Source: Owenia fusiformis (lineage: Eukaryota > Annelida > Polychaeta > Sabellida > Oweniidae). Taken from it: 64,000 bases of DNA. Where the stretch lies: positions 19,938,477-20,002,476 of the forward strand of contig CAIIXF020000004.1 in the NCBI GenBank assembly GCA_903813345.2, read 5' to 3'. Below, one piece after another: positions 27,501-39,823 of this stretch; position 1 is the first letter of the stretch; each line of letters opens with the position of its first letter. A program made the position numbers and the translations under genes. A model generated the notes under the pieces. The model made no database searches, was not told the origin of the DNA, and was given only the letters and a program-made list of their open reading frames with translations.

Positions 27501-28354
27501 GAAGATGCACACATCCCAAAGCTTTACCCACAAAATGAATGATACAAATAACTGACAGTGAAGATGTACACACATCCCAAAGCTCTACTCACAAAATGAA
27601 TGATACAAATAACTGACAGTGAAGATGTACACACATCCCAAAGCTTTACCCACAAAATGAAGGATACAAATAATTGACAGTGAAGATGTACACAGTACAT
27701 CCCAAAGCACTACCCACAAAATGAATGATACAAATAACTGACAGTGAAGATGTACACACATCCCAAAGCTTTACCCACAAAATGAATGATACAAATAATT
27801 GACAGTGAAGATGCACACATCCCAAAGCTTTACCCACAAAATGAATGATACAAATAATTGACAGTAAAGATGCACACATCCCAAAGCTTTACCCACAAAA
27901 TGAATGATACAAATAATTGACAGTGAAGATGTACACATATCCCAAAGCTCTACCCACAAAATGAATGATACAAATAATTGACAGTGAAGATGCACACATC
28001 CCAAAGCTTTACCCACAAAATGAATGATACAAATAATTGACAGTGAAGATGTACACAGTACATCCCAAAGCACTACCCACAAAATGAATGATACAAATAA
28101 TTGACAGTGAAGATGTACACACATCCCAAAGCTACCCACAAAATGAACGATACAAATAGTTGACAGTGAAGATGTACACACATCCTAAAGCTCTACCCAC
28201 AAAATGAATGATACAAATAATTGACAGTGAAGATGTACACACATCCCAAAGCTCTACTCACAAAATGAATGATACAAATAATTGACAGTGAAGATGCACA
28301 CATCCCAAAGCTCTACCCTCCAATGAATGATACAAATAATTGACAATGAAGATG
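18508..28354. repeat. 61-bp satellite, main block (~160 units)
   Basis: Continuation of the same unit for about 9.85 kb. Length variants are not random: 57-, 59-, 61- and 62-base forms and a gtacacagtacatcc variant occur in ordered strings that recur, showing higher-order structure (421 bases near the right end; about 2.9-3.1 kb for the middle). Reading frames of 60-136 residues on the minus strand arise because 61 = 1 mod 3: consecutive units are read in the three frames in turn, and one of the three frames ends in a stop. No evidence that the array is protein-coding. Confidence 0.97.
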
Positions 28355-29589
28355 TTTTGTTTCTTTTCTGATCTAAATAAAATAATCAAGAGGTAAAATT
28401 GGAAAAAGAATATTATATTGCAGTAAAATTCTAAAACCATAATTTACAAATACAAATACCACTTGATCAAATACTCATGACCATTATACTTTTATTTTTG
28501 TTTATCATGTATACTTTTTATGTGATTCATTGTATTGTTTTTATGCATATCATCTGGTATTGGCCATACAAAGGATTGTGACCCAATCATTCATTTGCAA
28601 TAATATTCTGTCAAAAACATCAAAAAAATATTTTTTCTATTATACCATGAAAGTTCTTACCATTTAAAATACTGTAAGTACTAGACTATTTACTCCAATT
28701 TCGTTGTATATGCACATTATATTAAAACGTTATGTGTACTTTTATTCATAACCAGCTAAATACACATCAGGCCGGTGATTTCCGATTAATCTCACATAAA
28801 AAACATGTTTCAAATGCAATGAAGTTCTAGGAAAGCCTTGCAATGAATATGATTTCACAACGTAATTTAGAACAGAGAAAGTGTTTCTATGCGTTTACTC
28901 CTATAAAAATGATGAGATCATCAGACTTTATTTCATGTTTTCATTCAAAACCAAAATAGACTTGAAAGGTGGAAATGCCAAATTTTGGTAAAGAGCAGAT
29001 CATATTTTACCAAATGACATTTTAGGTGAATGTCTTATTTTCAGGTATTTCCTTCGATTCAGTTATTTTTCAATTTACATCTAACTCACGATCTTATTCA
29101 CAATTAGTATTCAACATGTTTTATTGTGCATATACGAAATGCATGTAATGTGGTGAAAATAACAACTAATGAACTAGAAATAATTGTTGTTTATTCAGCC
29201 ATTGAATGTACACTAAATGCCCTGTACAAAATATTCTCTAGATCTTCGATCATAAACATGTCTTAACTCAAGAATGGTTGCAATGTCTATGCTTCATCCC
29301 ATGACTGGACCAGTAGCAGTGCTCATATTACTCTACTAGGTAGTAGTAGCCCAAGAAAGAAGAGCTAGATTTTTGAAATCTATTTCTTTTCAAATAAATG
29401 TAGATGTGTTTCTAAATTGATACATTTCAACAATAAATAGATATGCTCAATGCTTATCCTTTGAAATAGTTCAGTTTCAATGGAATTCCATTGAATGTCC
29501 ATAAATACGCCTAGCTTCAATTCAAAAGCAAGTCTGTTGCTATACTGTATACAGTGTCTTTATAATGTAAAGAAAATAGTTCAATTTTG
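28355..29589. other. AT-rich intergenic stretch, no gene seen
   Basis: Between the satellite and the last exon of CSN6. No splice-consistent coding segment, tandem repeat or inverted element was recognised. The 3' UTR of CSN6 (minus strand) must lie here; TTTATT (AATAAA on the minus strand) occurs near 29187, but I cannot fix the cleavage site. Confidence 0.5.
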
Positions 29590-32500
29590 TTAGAAGAATA
29601 ATCCGCGCATTCTACGTCCCATGCCTTGTCTGTCATATAAAACATTGAACTTGTTTACAAACTGAAACAAAACACAACAAATATATACAGGGTGTTTCAT
29701 ATGTATAGAGGGGGTACATACATATGAAACACCCTGTAGTATTAAAATGCTCTGCTTACATGTATATGTGTTAACTGCAATAGAGTTTCATCTCAATCTC
29801 ATTACCACATTTCCAGTTATTATACCACATAACAAAAAATGATTATACAAAAGAACATTGTGCAATACAACAGCGTGCAATATAATTGAATTCTGCTGCC
29901 ATCTTTTAAATAAGTGAATAACTATTTTACATGGTAAATGGTAAAATGCGTTTGAAAGCATTGCCAGATTAGAGATCCGTGTCTTGGAGATCAATATGAA
30001 ACCAACCTGGTTGATGCTGTTTGAACTGTTGGTGATTGCTCCAAGGTAAGCCATCAAACTAACATCATTGCATTGCTGAAATAAACAAAAAGAGGTGATG
30101 AATGTCCACATACGTAGAATGTAAATTACTACATTATTTTGCAACCATTTACATTTCAACATTGACGTAGCAATTAAAGTACAACAGAAATATATTAAAT
30201 TATGCTATTCCTGAGTATAGTTCATTGAATTCATCATTTGTTTTCATGTAAATTGTAAGCTTTTTTTCAAATGTATGACATCACAGAACCTATGCAACCT
30301 GAACATTGTTTTTGATTTCAACATTTTCATTCAATTTCAAAAACCAATGGCATTACTTGGAATCTGAAAAATTACATACAAAAGCCAATGAACCCTAACC
30401 CTACTATCACACCAAACTAGTTCTCACTACGTTCTCGAAAACGGGCTTCAACTGTGTACGAACGGACTGGACCTACTAAGAACCGTTTGGGATCTATTTA
30501 CAAACTTCATCGAACGTACTCGAACGGGTAGGTCCTCTAGAACTTAGACAATGCTCAAAATGTTCTCGTGGTCGTCACGTTCTACAATTAGAACGAGTGA
30601 CAACGTACTAACGACGAGTTGGACGTACTACGAACAGAACCGTCGTACTTCAATCCTACTATGGACGTTTTAACAACGAGTTGAACTGTCTGAGGACGTG
30701 TTGAGAACGAGGTAGAACTAATTACCCAAATGCGAGTAGGTAGTTACCAGTTTCACCACCAGGTGGCTGATTCGGGTCAATTAACATGGCAGGTATATAA
30801 GAAAGTTCCCTTAAACTTGAATATTATCAATTTAAGTGGCTTAATTTTAATATAACCCTTATGTGTCTGATACTTATACTAATGAAAATATGTCCAGTAA
30901 AGCAAAATATTATCTGTCCACTAAAAGAAAAGATATTTCATTTTTTGTGATTTTATAGCATGGGGTATATGGGGAATCTCCCCGAGCTAGAAGTCACATT
31001 TTCAAAGAAAATTAATTTTTCAAAGTTGATAAACACTTTTTAAAACCACGTTTCTAGATGTAATTTTACATGTAGATTTTAAATATGATATTACTTTGAC
31101 TGAGTTTTGAATTTTTAATGACGTAAATCAAGATTATTTCTACTCGCATCTGGGTTATTGCAAACGGGTTTTTACTGATTTAGAACGTATTTAACACTGC
31201 TTATGAACGAGTTAGCAAAAATATAGCTATCACACCAAACAAGTTGCCACTGCCTTCTTTAAAACTGATTTTAAACTGTGTGCGAACGGAATGAACGTAG
31301 CTGCAACTTTCTAAGGTCTATTTACGAACTTTATGAACGTTCTCAGACGGGAATGTGATTTTAGAATTTTGAATCGATTCAAAATTCGATGGCGACCATA
31401 CCGTTCTGTAATCAGGTCATGTTGACCTTCTAGACTAAGGGACACATTCTACGACGTTGCACACCGACGTGGTGCGACCTGAACGAACTGCGAACGAGAT
31501 GGACGTATTGAAGACTGTTTAAGAACGAAGAAGCTAATTATTTCAGACATATTTCCCGACCACAGCCAGATTGAGCACGTTTTACGACGTTTTTGTAGGA
31601 CTGGCAAGAGCGGGTAAGAACTAGTTTGGTGTGATAGGGGGGTTAGGAATGAACATCTTTTGGAATAATGTGAACAGAACATATAGCTTACATTATAAAA
31701 TTCTTCTTTAAAACTGTTTGTTTCTATGACAGGTAGTCTGTGGCATAAGCTGTGTGCTTCTCTGATTATATCATGTTTCTTTTCTACCTCACCTGTAAAT
31801 AATAAGAAATGACATCCAACATGTGTTTCCTTTTATAACATACTTTATTAAACACACTAATTCTCCAGTGGCAGATCCAGAAGTGAGTGGCAGGGGTACA
31901 AACAGCCATAAAATACTACATTTTTGATCTCTCTACTATTTTCTGAGCCTCTTTCAGGCCCATTTTGGAGCCATATTCTAAATTGTTAGAACCAATTACC
32001 CAGAATGTCTATTATATAGTGAGAAAGATATTCTAATTACAGAAAATGCAAAATGTGCCTTAAAATTAGTAGAAGTGCTAGAATATATGATTTATTCATG
32101 ACAAACACCAGTTTTTGCATAAAGGAAGGCAATAAGTAAGGAGCCCCAGGCAATAAGTAAGGAGGCCCAGGCAATAAGTAAGGAGGCCCAGGCAATAAGT
32201 AAGGAGGCCCAGGCAATAAGTAAGGAGGCCCAGGCAATAAGTAAGGAGGCCCAGGCAATAAGTAAGGAGGCCCAAGCCCAAATGCCTCATTACCAGATCT
32301 GTCAGCTTTATTTGTTCTTTGTCAGATCAGATATTTGGCTTTGAACAGGCTGAGTGAATGTGCTAGAATATACATTGTCCTCAGAGAAAACTATGTTTGA
32401 TATTCTAATATCAAATGATTCTCGAAATCGTTGTCCCCTCTTCAAAAAAGGAGACGCAAAAATCTTTCCTTATAAGGCCAAAATATTTCCCATGATGTAG

Positions 32501-35500
32501 TTCGCGGAGGAACAAATTTATACTTCCTTGTTTTCCCTCATAGGTTTAACATGGGGATTTTCACACCTATTTTTCAATGATATATTCGTTCATATTCCCG
32601 TACGAGAGTACAGAAAAAATTATGAGAAACGATTGATCTCTTATCAATCTTAATATAACAGCTATTTTTTTTTCATTGTATTGATTCATGGCGTGGTGAA
32701 AACGATGATTGAAAAGTGAAAAAATATTCCGGAAGAGAAGGTCACGTGATCAGTTGACTAGTCGGCATATTGGTAAAAACAATTACATTCGACTTTCAAT
32801 ACTTTCATGCCAATCTTACCGCACTACAAACTGCAACATCGATGCAACAACTGAATAAAAGTATTCATCTTCAAATTACATTATAGAGTTACATTGAAAA
32901 CCCACAAACAACTGAGCAGTAGACCAAAGAAGACGTGTCGCTATTATCTAGGTCAATCTGTTCAGTGGTCCGAAAGCAAATCTATAGTACTCGTTTCCGA
33001 ATTTTGTTGTTCATTGTACAATTTTTTATTGATTAAACTCGGTATACTGACTATTAAAGAATGACAAAGAAGAACACTTCCGATGGTGACATTGTTTTAT
33101 TTAGCGTGCGGGTGTAAACACAAAATTGCGTAATTAGTTTGATTTAGAACTATGGGTCAGGCAAATAGCTACGCGAAATGCATAGTGGGAAAATATTGAC
33201 CAATCAAATTTTGTCCTTTTTGAGTGCTTTTTCAGTGCATATATGCGAACGTTCTGATTCAAAGGGCGAACCGCGAAAGGGAGAATTGTAAGTTGGTACT
33301 CATACATTCTATATATTCATTACAGTTTGCTGTAACAACAGTCAAGGCAAATGTTCTCAATGGAAAAGGATGAATTCTAAAGGAGGAAGTGAAGAACCTA
33401 AGGAGTCAGTTCTGAAAGTTTGTGTCTAAAGGTAAAATTGGAGAATTCACACAATAGCTCTGTTGCTAGCATCCCTTTAATGCAGCATTTCTCACCTGCC
33501 TGGACTGCTTTCATGTAGTCTAGTATAAGCTTCACTCTACTGTGTAACATTTTAATAGCACTGTGTTGGGCTGTTAGGTGGACTGCAACTATAACACAAA
33601 ATGTTACGTTTTAACACTTGCTGGGCTATATTGATTGCATTTTAACCCTTGGTTGGCTATATTGATTGCATTTTAACCCTTGGTTGGCTATATTGATTGC
33701 ATTTTAACTCTTGCTTTGATACATTGATTGCATTTTAACACTTTCTAGGCTGCATTGATTGCATTTTAACCCTTGCTGGCATACATTGATTGCATTTTAA
33801 CACTTGGTGGGATGCATTGATCGCATTTTAACCCTTGCTGTGCTATATTGATTACATTTTAACCCTTGGTTGGCTATATTGATTGCATTTTAACTCTTGC
33901 TTTGATACATTGATTGCATTTTAACACTTTCTAGGCTGCATTGATTGCATTTTAACCCTTGACAGAAATAAACAGTAGATAGCACATGGAAGATGATGAT
34001 TCTAAAATTGCTCTATCTGATTTTCCTTTGAAGTTCTTCCCCATATAATAATTTTAAAGTGTCTTTCATTCAATACAACCATTGTGTTGGTCCATACCTG
34101 TAGATGTATCTGATACATCAGAGGATGACATCCTAGCCACATGGTCAACACCAATCCTTTCTGCTTCCTCCGTTGCCAGTGTGTATGTCAACTCCACAAA
34201 TAACATTGTGGCCTCTCCATTTACTAAATCTATTACAGACTCATAGATGCTAACTGGGAGCTAGAACAAAAATAAAATATTAGTAGATAATTACCACATG
34301 TTTATGTGTAGTACTGCAAAGGCTAACTTATTACTGTAGATTGGGTTAATTTGCGCCCTCTTTAATTTGGCGAAATTGAAAAATTCGCCAATATTAATCT
34401 TCGCCAAAATTTAGAATGAATTCCCGGGAATTATCAAGGGTATTTCTTCCAGTGTATTTAGTTCACTTCCGGTCTAGTTTTTTTAAAAAATATGAAAAAT
34501 GTCTCATGAATTGGCTCAGAACTGGTCAGTCACTCATTAATACTCAGGGAAAAACTAGGAAGGAAAGGGCGGTATAGTAGCAGCATCGATCGTGGTGCAA
34601 AATGTAATGGATGATCTCACAAAAATGTACAAAAATGCGGTTAATATCACCAGTGGTCCTCAAAAGAAAAAATGAACATAGCCAAACATGGCCATGCAAA
34701 CAGCGAGTAAGTTCAACTTCTTTTTTTGCATATCCGCCAAATTAAATAGCCGCCAATATGCCAAAAATGGCAAAATCGCCAAATTAAGTAGCGCCAAATT
34801 AACCCAATCTACAGTATTAGAGGACAGGGAGGCAATGCCATTCTATGTAAATAATAATTGTGGGACAAAGGAAGGCCTGCATTGAGTGTCTACATGGACG
34901 ACATTACCTCCCTGTACTCTATTCTCAGGAATAGGAGTCTCTACAATTTCAATGGAGTTACTCTACAAATATTGAAGTGATTGATGCAGTCATCTTACTT
35001 TTGGAATATCCCTCGTATATATGAGATTAAACATTTTATTTAGTTTTAGTCATCTTACTTTTGGAATATCCCTCGTATATATGAGATTAAACATTTTATT
35101 TAGTTTTAGTCATCTTACTTTTGGAATATCCCTCGTATATATGAGATTAAACATTTTATTTAGTTTTAGTCATCTTACTTTTGGATTACCCCTCGTATAT
35201 ATGAGATTAAACATTTTATTTAGTTTGTGTTGCATGTGTCAACTTTGCCATATAACAAAGCCTAATATCCTACATATAGTTCTTCTAGAATCCGCCCAAG
35301 TATCCAATAGGTATGAATAGTTCATATTCTATCTGATTCTGTAGCAACTTTACAAGTGTACCATATAAAACTGAAGTTGGTAGGTATTAGTTATTTTACT
35401 TTAACTGCATTTATAATTTGGAATTAGGAATAAGAGAGAAATAAAGCCTATACTCACATCTGCTTGTCTTGCCAGAGGGTTCAACTTCAATAAAATTGGG

Positions 35501-38500
35501 CTCTCATTTATATCAGACACCTACAAGTTAACAATGGTATATTGGCTAAGTAAAAAAAGTAGCAAGGAATAAGTGATCAGGGGTAAATTGTTAGAAGTTT
35601 TAATAAAGTTCAGAATTCTTTATTGTTGTATCCATTATAGCAATGATGCCATGGTAAGAGAGTATTTAAAATAGATTTATTAAGAATTCTTAACTCTACA
35701 AAAGTAAATGCACCTGTGAGATCAAACAAATAAATAGCATACCTGTCTATGCACTTTGATATCAGATTCTGTTGGAGCATTACCAGTTGTGTACCATCCC
35801 AAGAAGTCCAATTCACTAAACACTTGCTTGACTTAAATAAGAATCAAATAAGAATATCCAAAAGATGAGAGAAAAAAGTACATGGTGCTGAATGTACCAC
35901 CCTGATGACCATATTACACCGACTTGCACTAGTGTTTTCTAACAGCTGTTTGACATAGCAGTATTATGTGCATTAATCATTTATTTATATTTAAGGAATA
36001 AATAATGATAGGCCATTCAATATGGTGAAATTCAGCACGAGTTGGACAGAATGTTGTACAAAGCACGAACCGAAGGTGAGTGCATTTGTACTAACATTCT
36101 GTTCAACGAGTGCTGAATGTCACCATATTGAATGGCCTATCATTATTTATTCCGATTCAAACATAAAAATTAGTAAAAGCCGTGTCTGTGGAACGGGCAT
36201 GAAGGAAGAATACGCATGCTGTCAAGATCTGAAGTCGGCCTGAAAAATTTTAGAATTTGTTTGGGCTGTTCTATTTTACTCCCCGTTTTAGATTTTATAC
36301 GGTGTATGCAAACATGGGGTGTTGATAAAATAAAAATAAATAGGGAGTAAAAAAGAACAGCTATCCCCGGACAGAGCCCCAGATGTGCAGCTGAGATGTG
36401 ACGTCACTCAAAACAATGCAAATTGCAGATTGAATAGAGCATGGTCGTGCATCTATGGAGAATTAGAGAACGTTCTATATTGGCTATGCTGCATTCTGAT
36501 TGGTTGAGAAATTCGAATAGAGCACGGTCATGTTTGAATACGTTATAAAGTCTACATTGCAATAAATATAGGGTAGTACACATCAGGCCTCTTTACATTC
36601 CAATGGAAGTGTATAAGTCATGCTATAATTCTGTAATTTTCACCACTTAGGCTATAGAAAAGTCAGAGAGGACCCAGCCCTCTGGGTTTGGGTAAGAGAA
36701 TAGTCAGTTAATATGTATTTTGTATTCTGAGTAATGTTTAAATTTAATAAAGTAAAAGAACGTACACTGTTCCTCTTTAGTCTTGTAGTATTCTCTGTCT
36801 ATAATGACTGTATCCTCAACCTTGTCCCACAGCAATTCAAATGAGTTCATTACCTCAAGGTTGCGACCTTGTTGTTTGCCAATCAAAGCTCCAAACACTG
36901 AAAACAGAGATCAAGTTGGATTAGGTGAGGATTGTAACTGTAACAATCAACCCAACTTGGTATTGCTTGTCAGAGTCCAAATCTTTTGAAGGATAATAGG
37001 CACAATATAGGAGAGAAGATAAATCGAGTGTCAAACTAAATTTTCCTGGTTCTGGAAGTCTCAATACAAAAAATCACCAAACACATTGCAAAATTCTTGG
37101 TTTGTTGATTTTACATTTTGTAGTTCAGTGATTCTTCATTATTTTGGTCTCAATATAATATAGAGAATCAGCAACAGGTCTAACTAATACAGCAGACGAC
37201 TCATTCATATTAAAAGGTACTAAATAACACTCCAAATCATTAGCTAAATCTTATTTTTCGAATTCTAGGAACACAGTAAAGCCATCCTGAAAAAAGTAGT
37301 AAATGATTTTACTTTCAGTGAATGAAATGACCAGTTAAACTGATAAAAAAATTAGGGATACTTTCAGATGTACATTTCCACGCGGTATTAACTTTGACCG
37401 GTTATCAAAATTATTGACCTACCAGATGCTCGAAAATCAAGGATTGCGAGTCTCATACTGCAACATTTTTCTTCAAACTTATACCATTGAAAGCAAAACA
37501 AAATTACCTTTCTGTCAGTGCATTACTTTATTGTAAAGAGTCCCTTGTTCTAGCAGCGTTTTGGTCCCCAGCTGTTAGAAGGCCTTCTTACAGCTGGGGA
37601 CCAAAATGCCGCTGGAAGTAGGGACTATGTTTAAGAGAATAATGTACCAACAGAAAGGTATTTTTTTTATGCTTTGAATGGAACAAGTCTGAAGAAAAAC
37701 GGTGCAGTATGAGACTCTTGATTTTCAAACATCCGGTAGGTCAAAAATTCAAATTAATGGTCGAAGTTAGTACCGCGTGATTTCATAAGCTTACTCTAGG
37801 CTAGCTCAACAACGTTAAACCTAGTCTGGGGCATTCATTTCTTATCTGACTTGTCTTATGGCCCTGACTAGGTTAAACCTCCGTGGGCATTCTGCATACT
37901 ACCATTTGGAAGGCACGTGAAGGTCCCATTCATCAGGTAACACTCATATGTAGAAGTTAAGTTCCTGCCTTTTTAACACGTAACAAGCAGTAAGTTTTTT
38001 TGCAATTTACCACTGACAATGAGTTGTATTTCAGTTATATTCCCCGGGGATGGATAAAAGAACAATCGGACCGAAGATTGGACCATAATTTGATGAATAT
38101 TTTTACCTCAATCTCTCTGACTGACATTATGTCAATCCTGGTCACCCAGAGCAAAAGTAGTCGGATTTGTTCCATTGTCCGATGCATAAGGAGAGCACTG
38201 CAGTGTAGCATATTATTGAGGAATATTGGTTTCAATCAAGAATCCAAAAGTTGCAGCCTTTGAAAAAATACGACAGACTTTAAAATCAATCCCGCCTTGC
38301 ACAACCAGAAAAAAGTAAATATGCCAGATTTAGTTTAAACTTGATGAACTAGTCTAACGGTAAATCCTATACGGCATATGGTATATTATTGATGTTTGAC
38401 CAATCAGATTTCAGCATTTGGTGAGCCCTTGTCAGAGAAACATTTTGTGATTGGTCAAACATCAATAATATACCATATGCCGTATAGGATTTACCCTTCA

Positions 38501-38683
38501 CCCTAGTCTAACTCGAGGCCTACCTTGAACCGCGGTGCTGCCCTCTTGTGCACGGGTCCGGGTCCAATGCTCAGATATATTCATGATCACCAAGGGGTGT
38601 AGTGATACTGAAACACTCCCGGTGGTTCCTGCACCTGCCATAACACCTTTATCACCTCCATCAACCTCCATTTGAGTTGCCAT
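29590..38683 (-). CDS. COPS6: COP9 signalosome complex subunit 6 (9 exons, complete)
   Basis: Exons in transcript order: 38683-38524, 36897-36766, 35831-35743, 35520-35458, 34260-34098, 33588-33496, 31792-31692, 30075-30007, 29661-29590. All junctions are GT-AG and in phase; total 942 nt, 313 residues (human protein is slightly longer, about 327). The MPN domain starts at [16 protein letters not shown] and continues [20 protein letters not shown] and [16 protein letters not shown]. As in other CSN6 proteins, the JAMM His-x-His is absent (WYTTG in place of WYHSHP), so it is a structural, non-catalytic partner of CSN5. Later hallmarks: [48 protein letters not shown], and the C-terminus GRRMRGLFF. 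It acts in cullin deneddylation in cytoplasm and nucleus. Introns carry MITEs and minisatellites; coding sequence is intact. Start chosen as the first ATG before the conserved VSLHPL segment. Confidence 0.97.
29686..29738. mobile_element. 53-bp mini inverted-repeat, mariner-like ends
   Basis: TACAGGGTGTTTCATATG ... CATATGAAACACCCTGTA, almost entirely self-complementary. It sits in the last CSN6 intron, 25 bases upstream (in transcript sense) of the exon-9 edge at 29661. The end sequence resembles that of the 16271-16825 element. Confidence 0.85.
30393..31648. mobile_element. TIR element with internal duplication, split by another MITE
   Basis: Left end ctatcacaccaaactagttc (from 30405) matches the reverse complement of the right end gaactagtttggtgtgatag (31617-31637). 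A second left-end-like copy starts at about 31226 (ctatcacaccaaac) and its following sequence parallels 30407-30600, so two head-to-tail copies are present. The first is interrupted by the 30721-31158 element. Rich in cgaac/gttcg motifs; no coding frame. In CSN6 intron 7. Confidence 0.7.
30721..31158. mobile_element. AYMACCCARATGCGAGTAG MITE, copy 1
   Basis: Inverted ends: attacccaaatgcgagtagg at the left and ctactcgcatctgggttat at the right. The interior (aggtggctgattcgggtcaa ... gaatctccccgagctagaag) matches, in reverse complement, 55485-55915 in an MIPEP intron. Two independent insertions of one family in one window. Confidence 0.85.
32128..32277. repeat. 21-bp minisatellite in CSN6 intron 6
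   Basis: About seven copies of aataagtaaggaggcccagg + c. The 21-base period gives uninterrupted seven-residue repeats on the minus strand (GPPYLLP), which are a by-product of the period and not joined to any exon. Confidence 0.95.
33604..33961. repeat. 31-bp minisatellite in CSN6 intron 5
   Basis: About 11 copies of ttgattgcattttaaccctt followed by ggttggctata, ending within 20 bases of the exon-6 acceptor (33588). A six-unit block appears twice (about 33684 and 33868), so the array grew by larger duplications too. Confidence 0.93.
34332..34816. mobile_element. MITE with perfect CTGTAGATTGGGTTAATTTG ends
   Basis: Left end TA-CTGTAGATTGGGTTAATTTG; right end is its exact inverse CAAATTAACCCAATCTACAG-TA. 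TA flanks suggest Tc1/mariner. Sub-terminal gccaaa/tttggc motifs are repeated in both arms. Lies in CSN6 intron 4; no coding frame. Confidence 0.92.
34991..35226. repeat. 60-bp tandem repeat, four copies
   Basis: Near-identical copies begin at 34991, 35051, 35111 and 35171 (catcttacttttggaatatc...). The last copy has one change (ggattacccc). In CSN6 intron 4. The period of 60 keeps a frame open on the plus strand (20-residue repeats) with no sign of function. Confidence 0.96.
35995..36153. mobile_element. Palindromic MITE (ggaataaataatgataggcc)
   Basis: Left arm ggaataaataatgataggcc attcaatatggtga and right arm its inverse ending ggcctatcattatttattcc. Spacer contains a second inverted pair (tcagcacgagttg.../caacgagtgctga). 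In CSN6 intron 2. Confidence 0.85.
37380..37779. mobile_element. Foldback MITE with strong central hairpin
   Basis: Ends cacgcggta...taccgcgtg. Arms of about 180 bases are inverted copies with scattered mismatches. The centre is a near-perfect hairpin, ttggtccccagctgttagaa / ttcttacagctggggaccaa (37566-37609). In CSN6 intron 1. Confidence 0.85.
38359..38495. mobile_element. Perfect-arm palindrome containing paired CCAAT boxes
   Basis: Arms of about 45 bases: taaatcctatacggcatatg...gaccaatca and the inverse tgattggtc...catatgccgtataggattta. The loop is about 40 bases. It ends about 28 bases from the CSN6 exon-1 donor (38523), inside intron 1. No coding role. Confidence 0.85.
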
Positions 38684-39823
38684 TGTGAAAACCGGAGGTT
38701 TTTCAGAATATTTTCTTTTTTTTCAGAATGTTTCTACTGAGCTAATACCGAAGCACTATTATTTTCGTATCTAAAACTGTTAGAACATCTAGCTTTTTAA
38801 TCTCATATAGTAGAGTATCAATGTCATTATTTACATAAACAATAGCTATTTGTAAAGATAAAGGTATATTTTCAATGACATTTGATTTTATACATATGTT
38901 TTTGATTACGAAACTTGTTTCAGCTTTCAAAGCTAGCATACCTTTCAGGAAGTTGGTTCGATCTGCGTTCGGCTCTCTCTAGAATCAGCACTATAAGATA
39001 ACCAAAACTAAGGTAATTATAATTTAATTTGGTTTTCCCTATCATATATCATTCTAACAATCATCTTGTCACTGTCACTATTTCAATATAGTGCTGATAC
39101 CAAACGAATCGAACGAATGTTTTCATGGATCGCCATGTTTGTGATCCAAGGTGGATTGACTCCCAGAATTCAACATCAGTTAAACTTATTTACTCGTGAC
39201 AGGTTTCAAAATGGCGGAACAGCATTTTGAAAGCTGGCACTTGTCATTAGGGGTACCACGAGCGCTCGAGCAATTCACCTCCGATACTAGCTGTATCGAT
39301 ACATAAAATGAATATCGGTCGTATCGGTTTTTTACCGGAAGTCCCTTCTTACTTACCCAGAAGGGAGGGAAAAACTCAGAGCTTAGAGATGACAGACAGT
39401 CATAGTTACGTATCTTGCTTGCCGCCTTCGTTTGCCCCGATAGTTCCCGACACACGTCGTTCCACACATCGTTAAGATGTTTTAATCAATGTTAGCATAT
39501 TTTACACCTTTCTTTGTCGTGATGTGAAATAAACGTAATCTGACTGAAGTACTTTCGGCTTTACAAGTTTGAAAAATTTGAATAAAGTTAAGTTTTACTT
39601 CAATTTACGCTGTATCATTGTATTGTATCACGAGGTCAGTATCGTAGATACGTATCGATATTAATATTACCTCAACATTTGAAGAGTCGGCATTAACATG
39701 TGAATATCACTTCAAATTTTTAAGTTCCTATTTGTCACTTTGGACACAAATTCCAATATATTTGTCTGTTCGGGCATGGCCCATGGTTCGGGGATGGAGA
39801 AAATAGAGCACTCAATTCAAAGG
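38684..39823. other. CSN6 upstream region, no further gene seen
   Basis: 5' flank of CSN6. Contains short open frames on the minus strand (38742-38939 and 39186-39467) with no domain, no splice-supported neighbours and no similarity I recognise. A CpG-containing patch at 39240-39470 (acgagcgctcgag, tatcggtcgtatcgg) differs from the surrounding AT-rich DNA and could belong to a promoter, but this is weak. Confidence 0.35.

Noticed and set aside
17274-28354. Possible CRISPR array (regularly spaced repeats)
   Set aside because: The whole unit is conserved, with no variable spacers, and the context is an animal genome with introns.
17421-28440. Dozens of hydrophobic minus-strand ORFs (CQLFVSFILWVELWDVC-like)
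   Set aside because: They are translations of the 61-bp satellite; because 61 is not a multiple of 3 each spans about three units and then stops. No starts, splice sites or domains.
32037-32290. Proline-rich GPPYLLP heptad protein on the minus strand
   Set aside because: By-product of a 21-bp intronic repeat in CSN6; not joined to an exon.
35021-35320. 99-residue ORF with 20-residue hydrophobic repeats
   Set aside because: Translation of four 60-bp intronic repeats; no supporting context.
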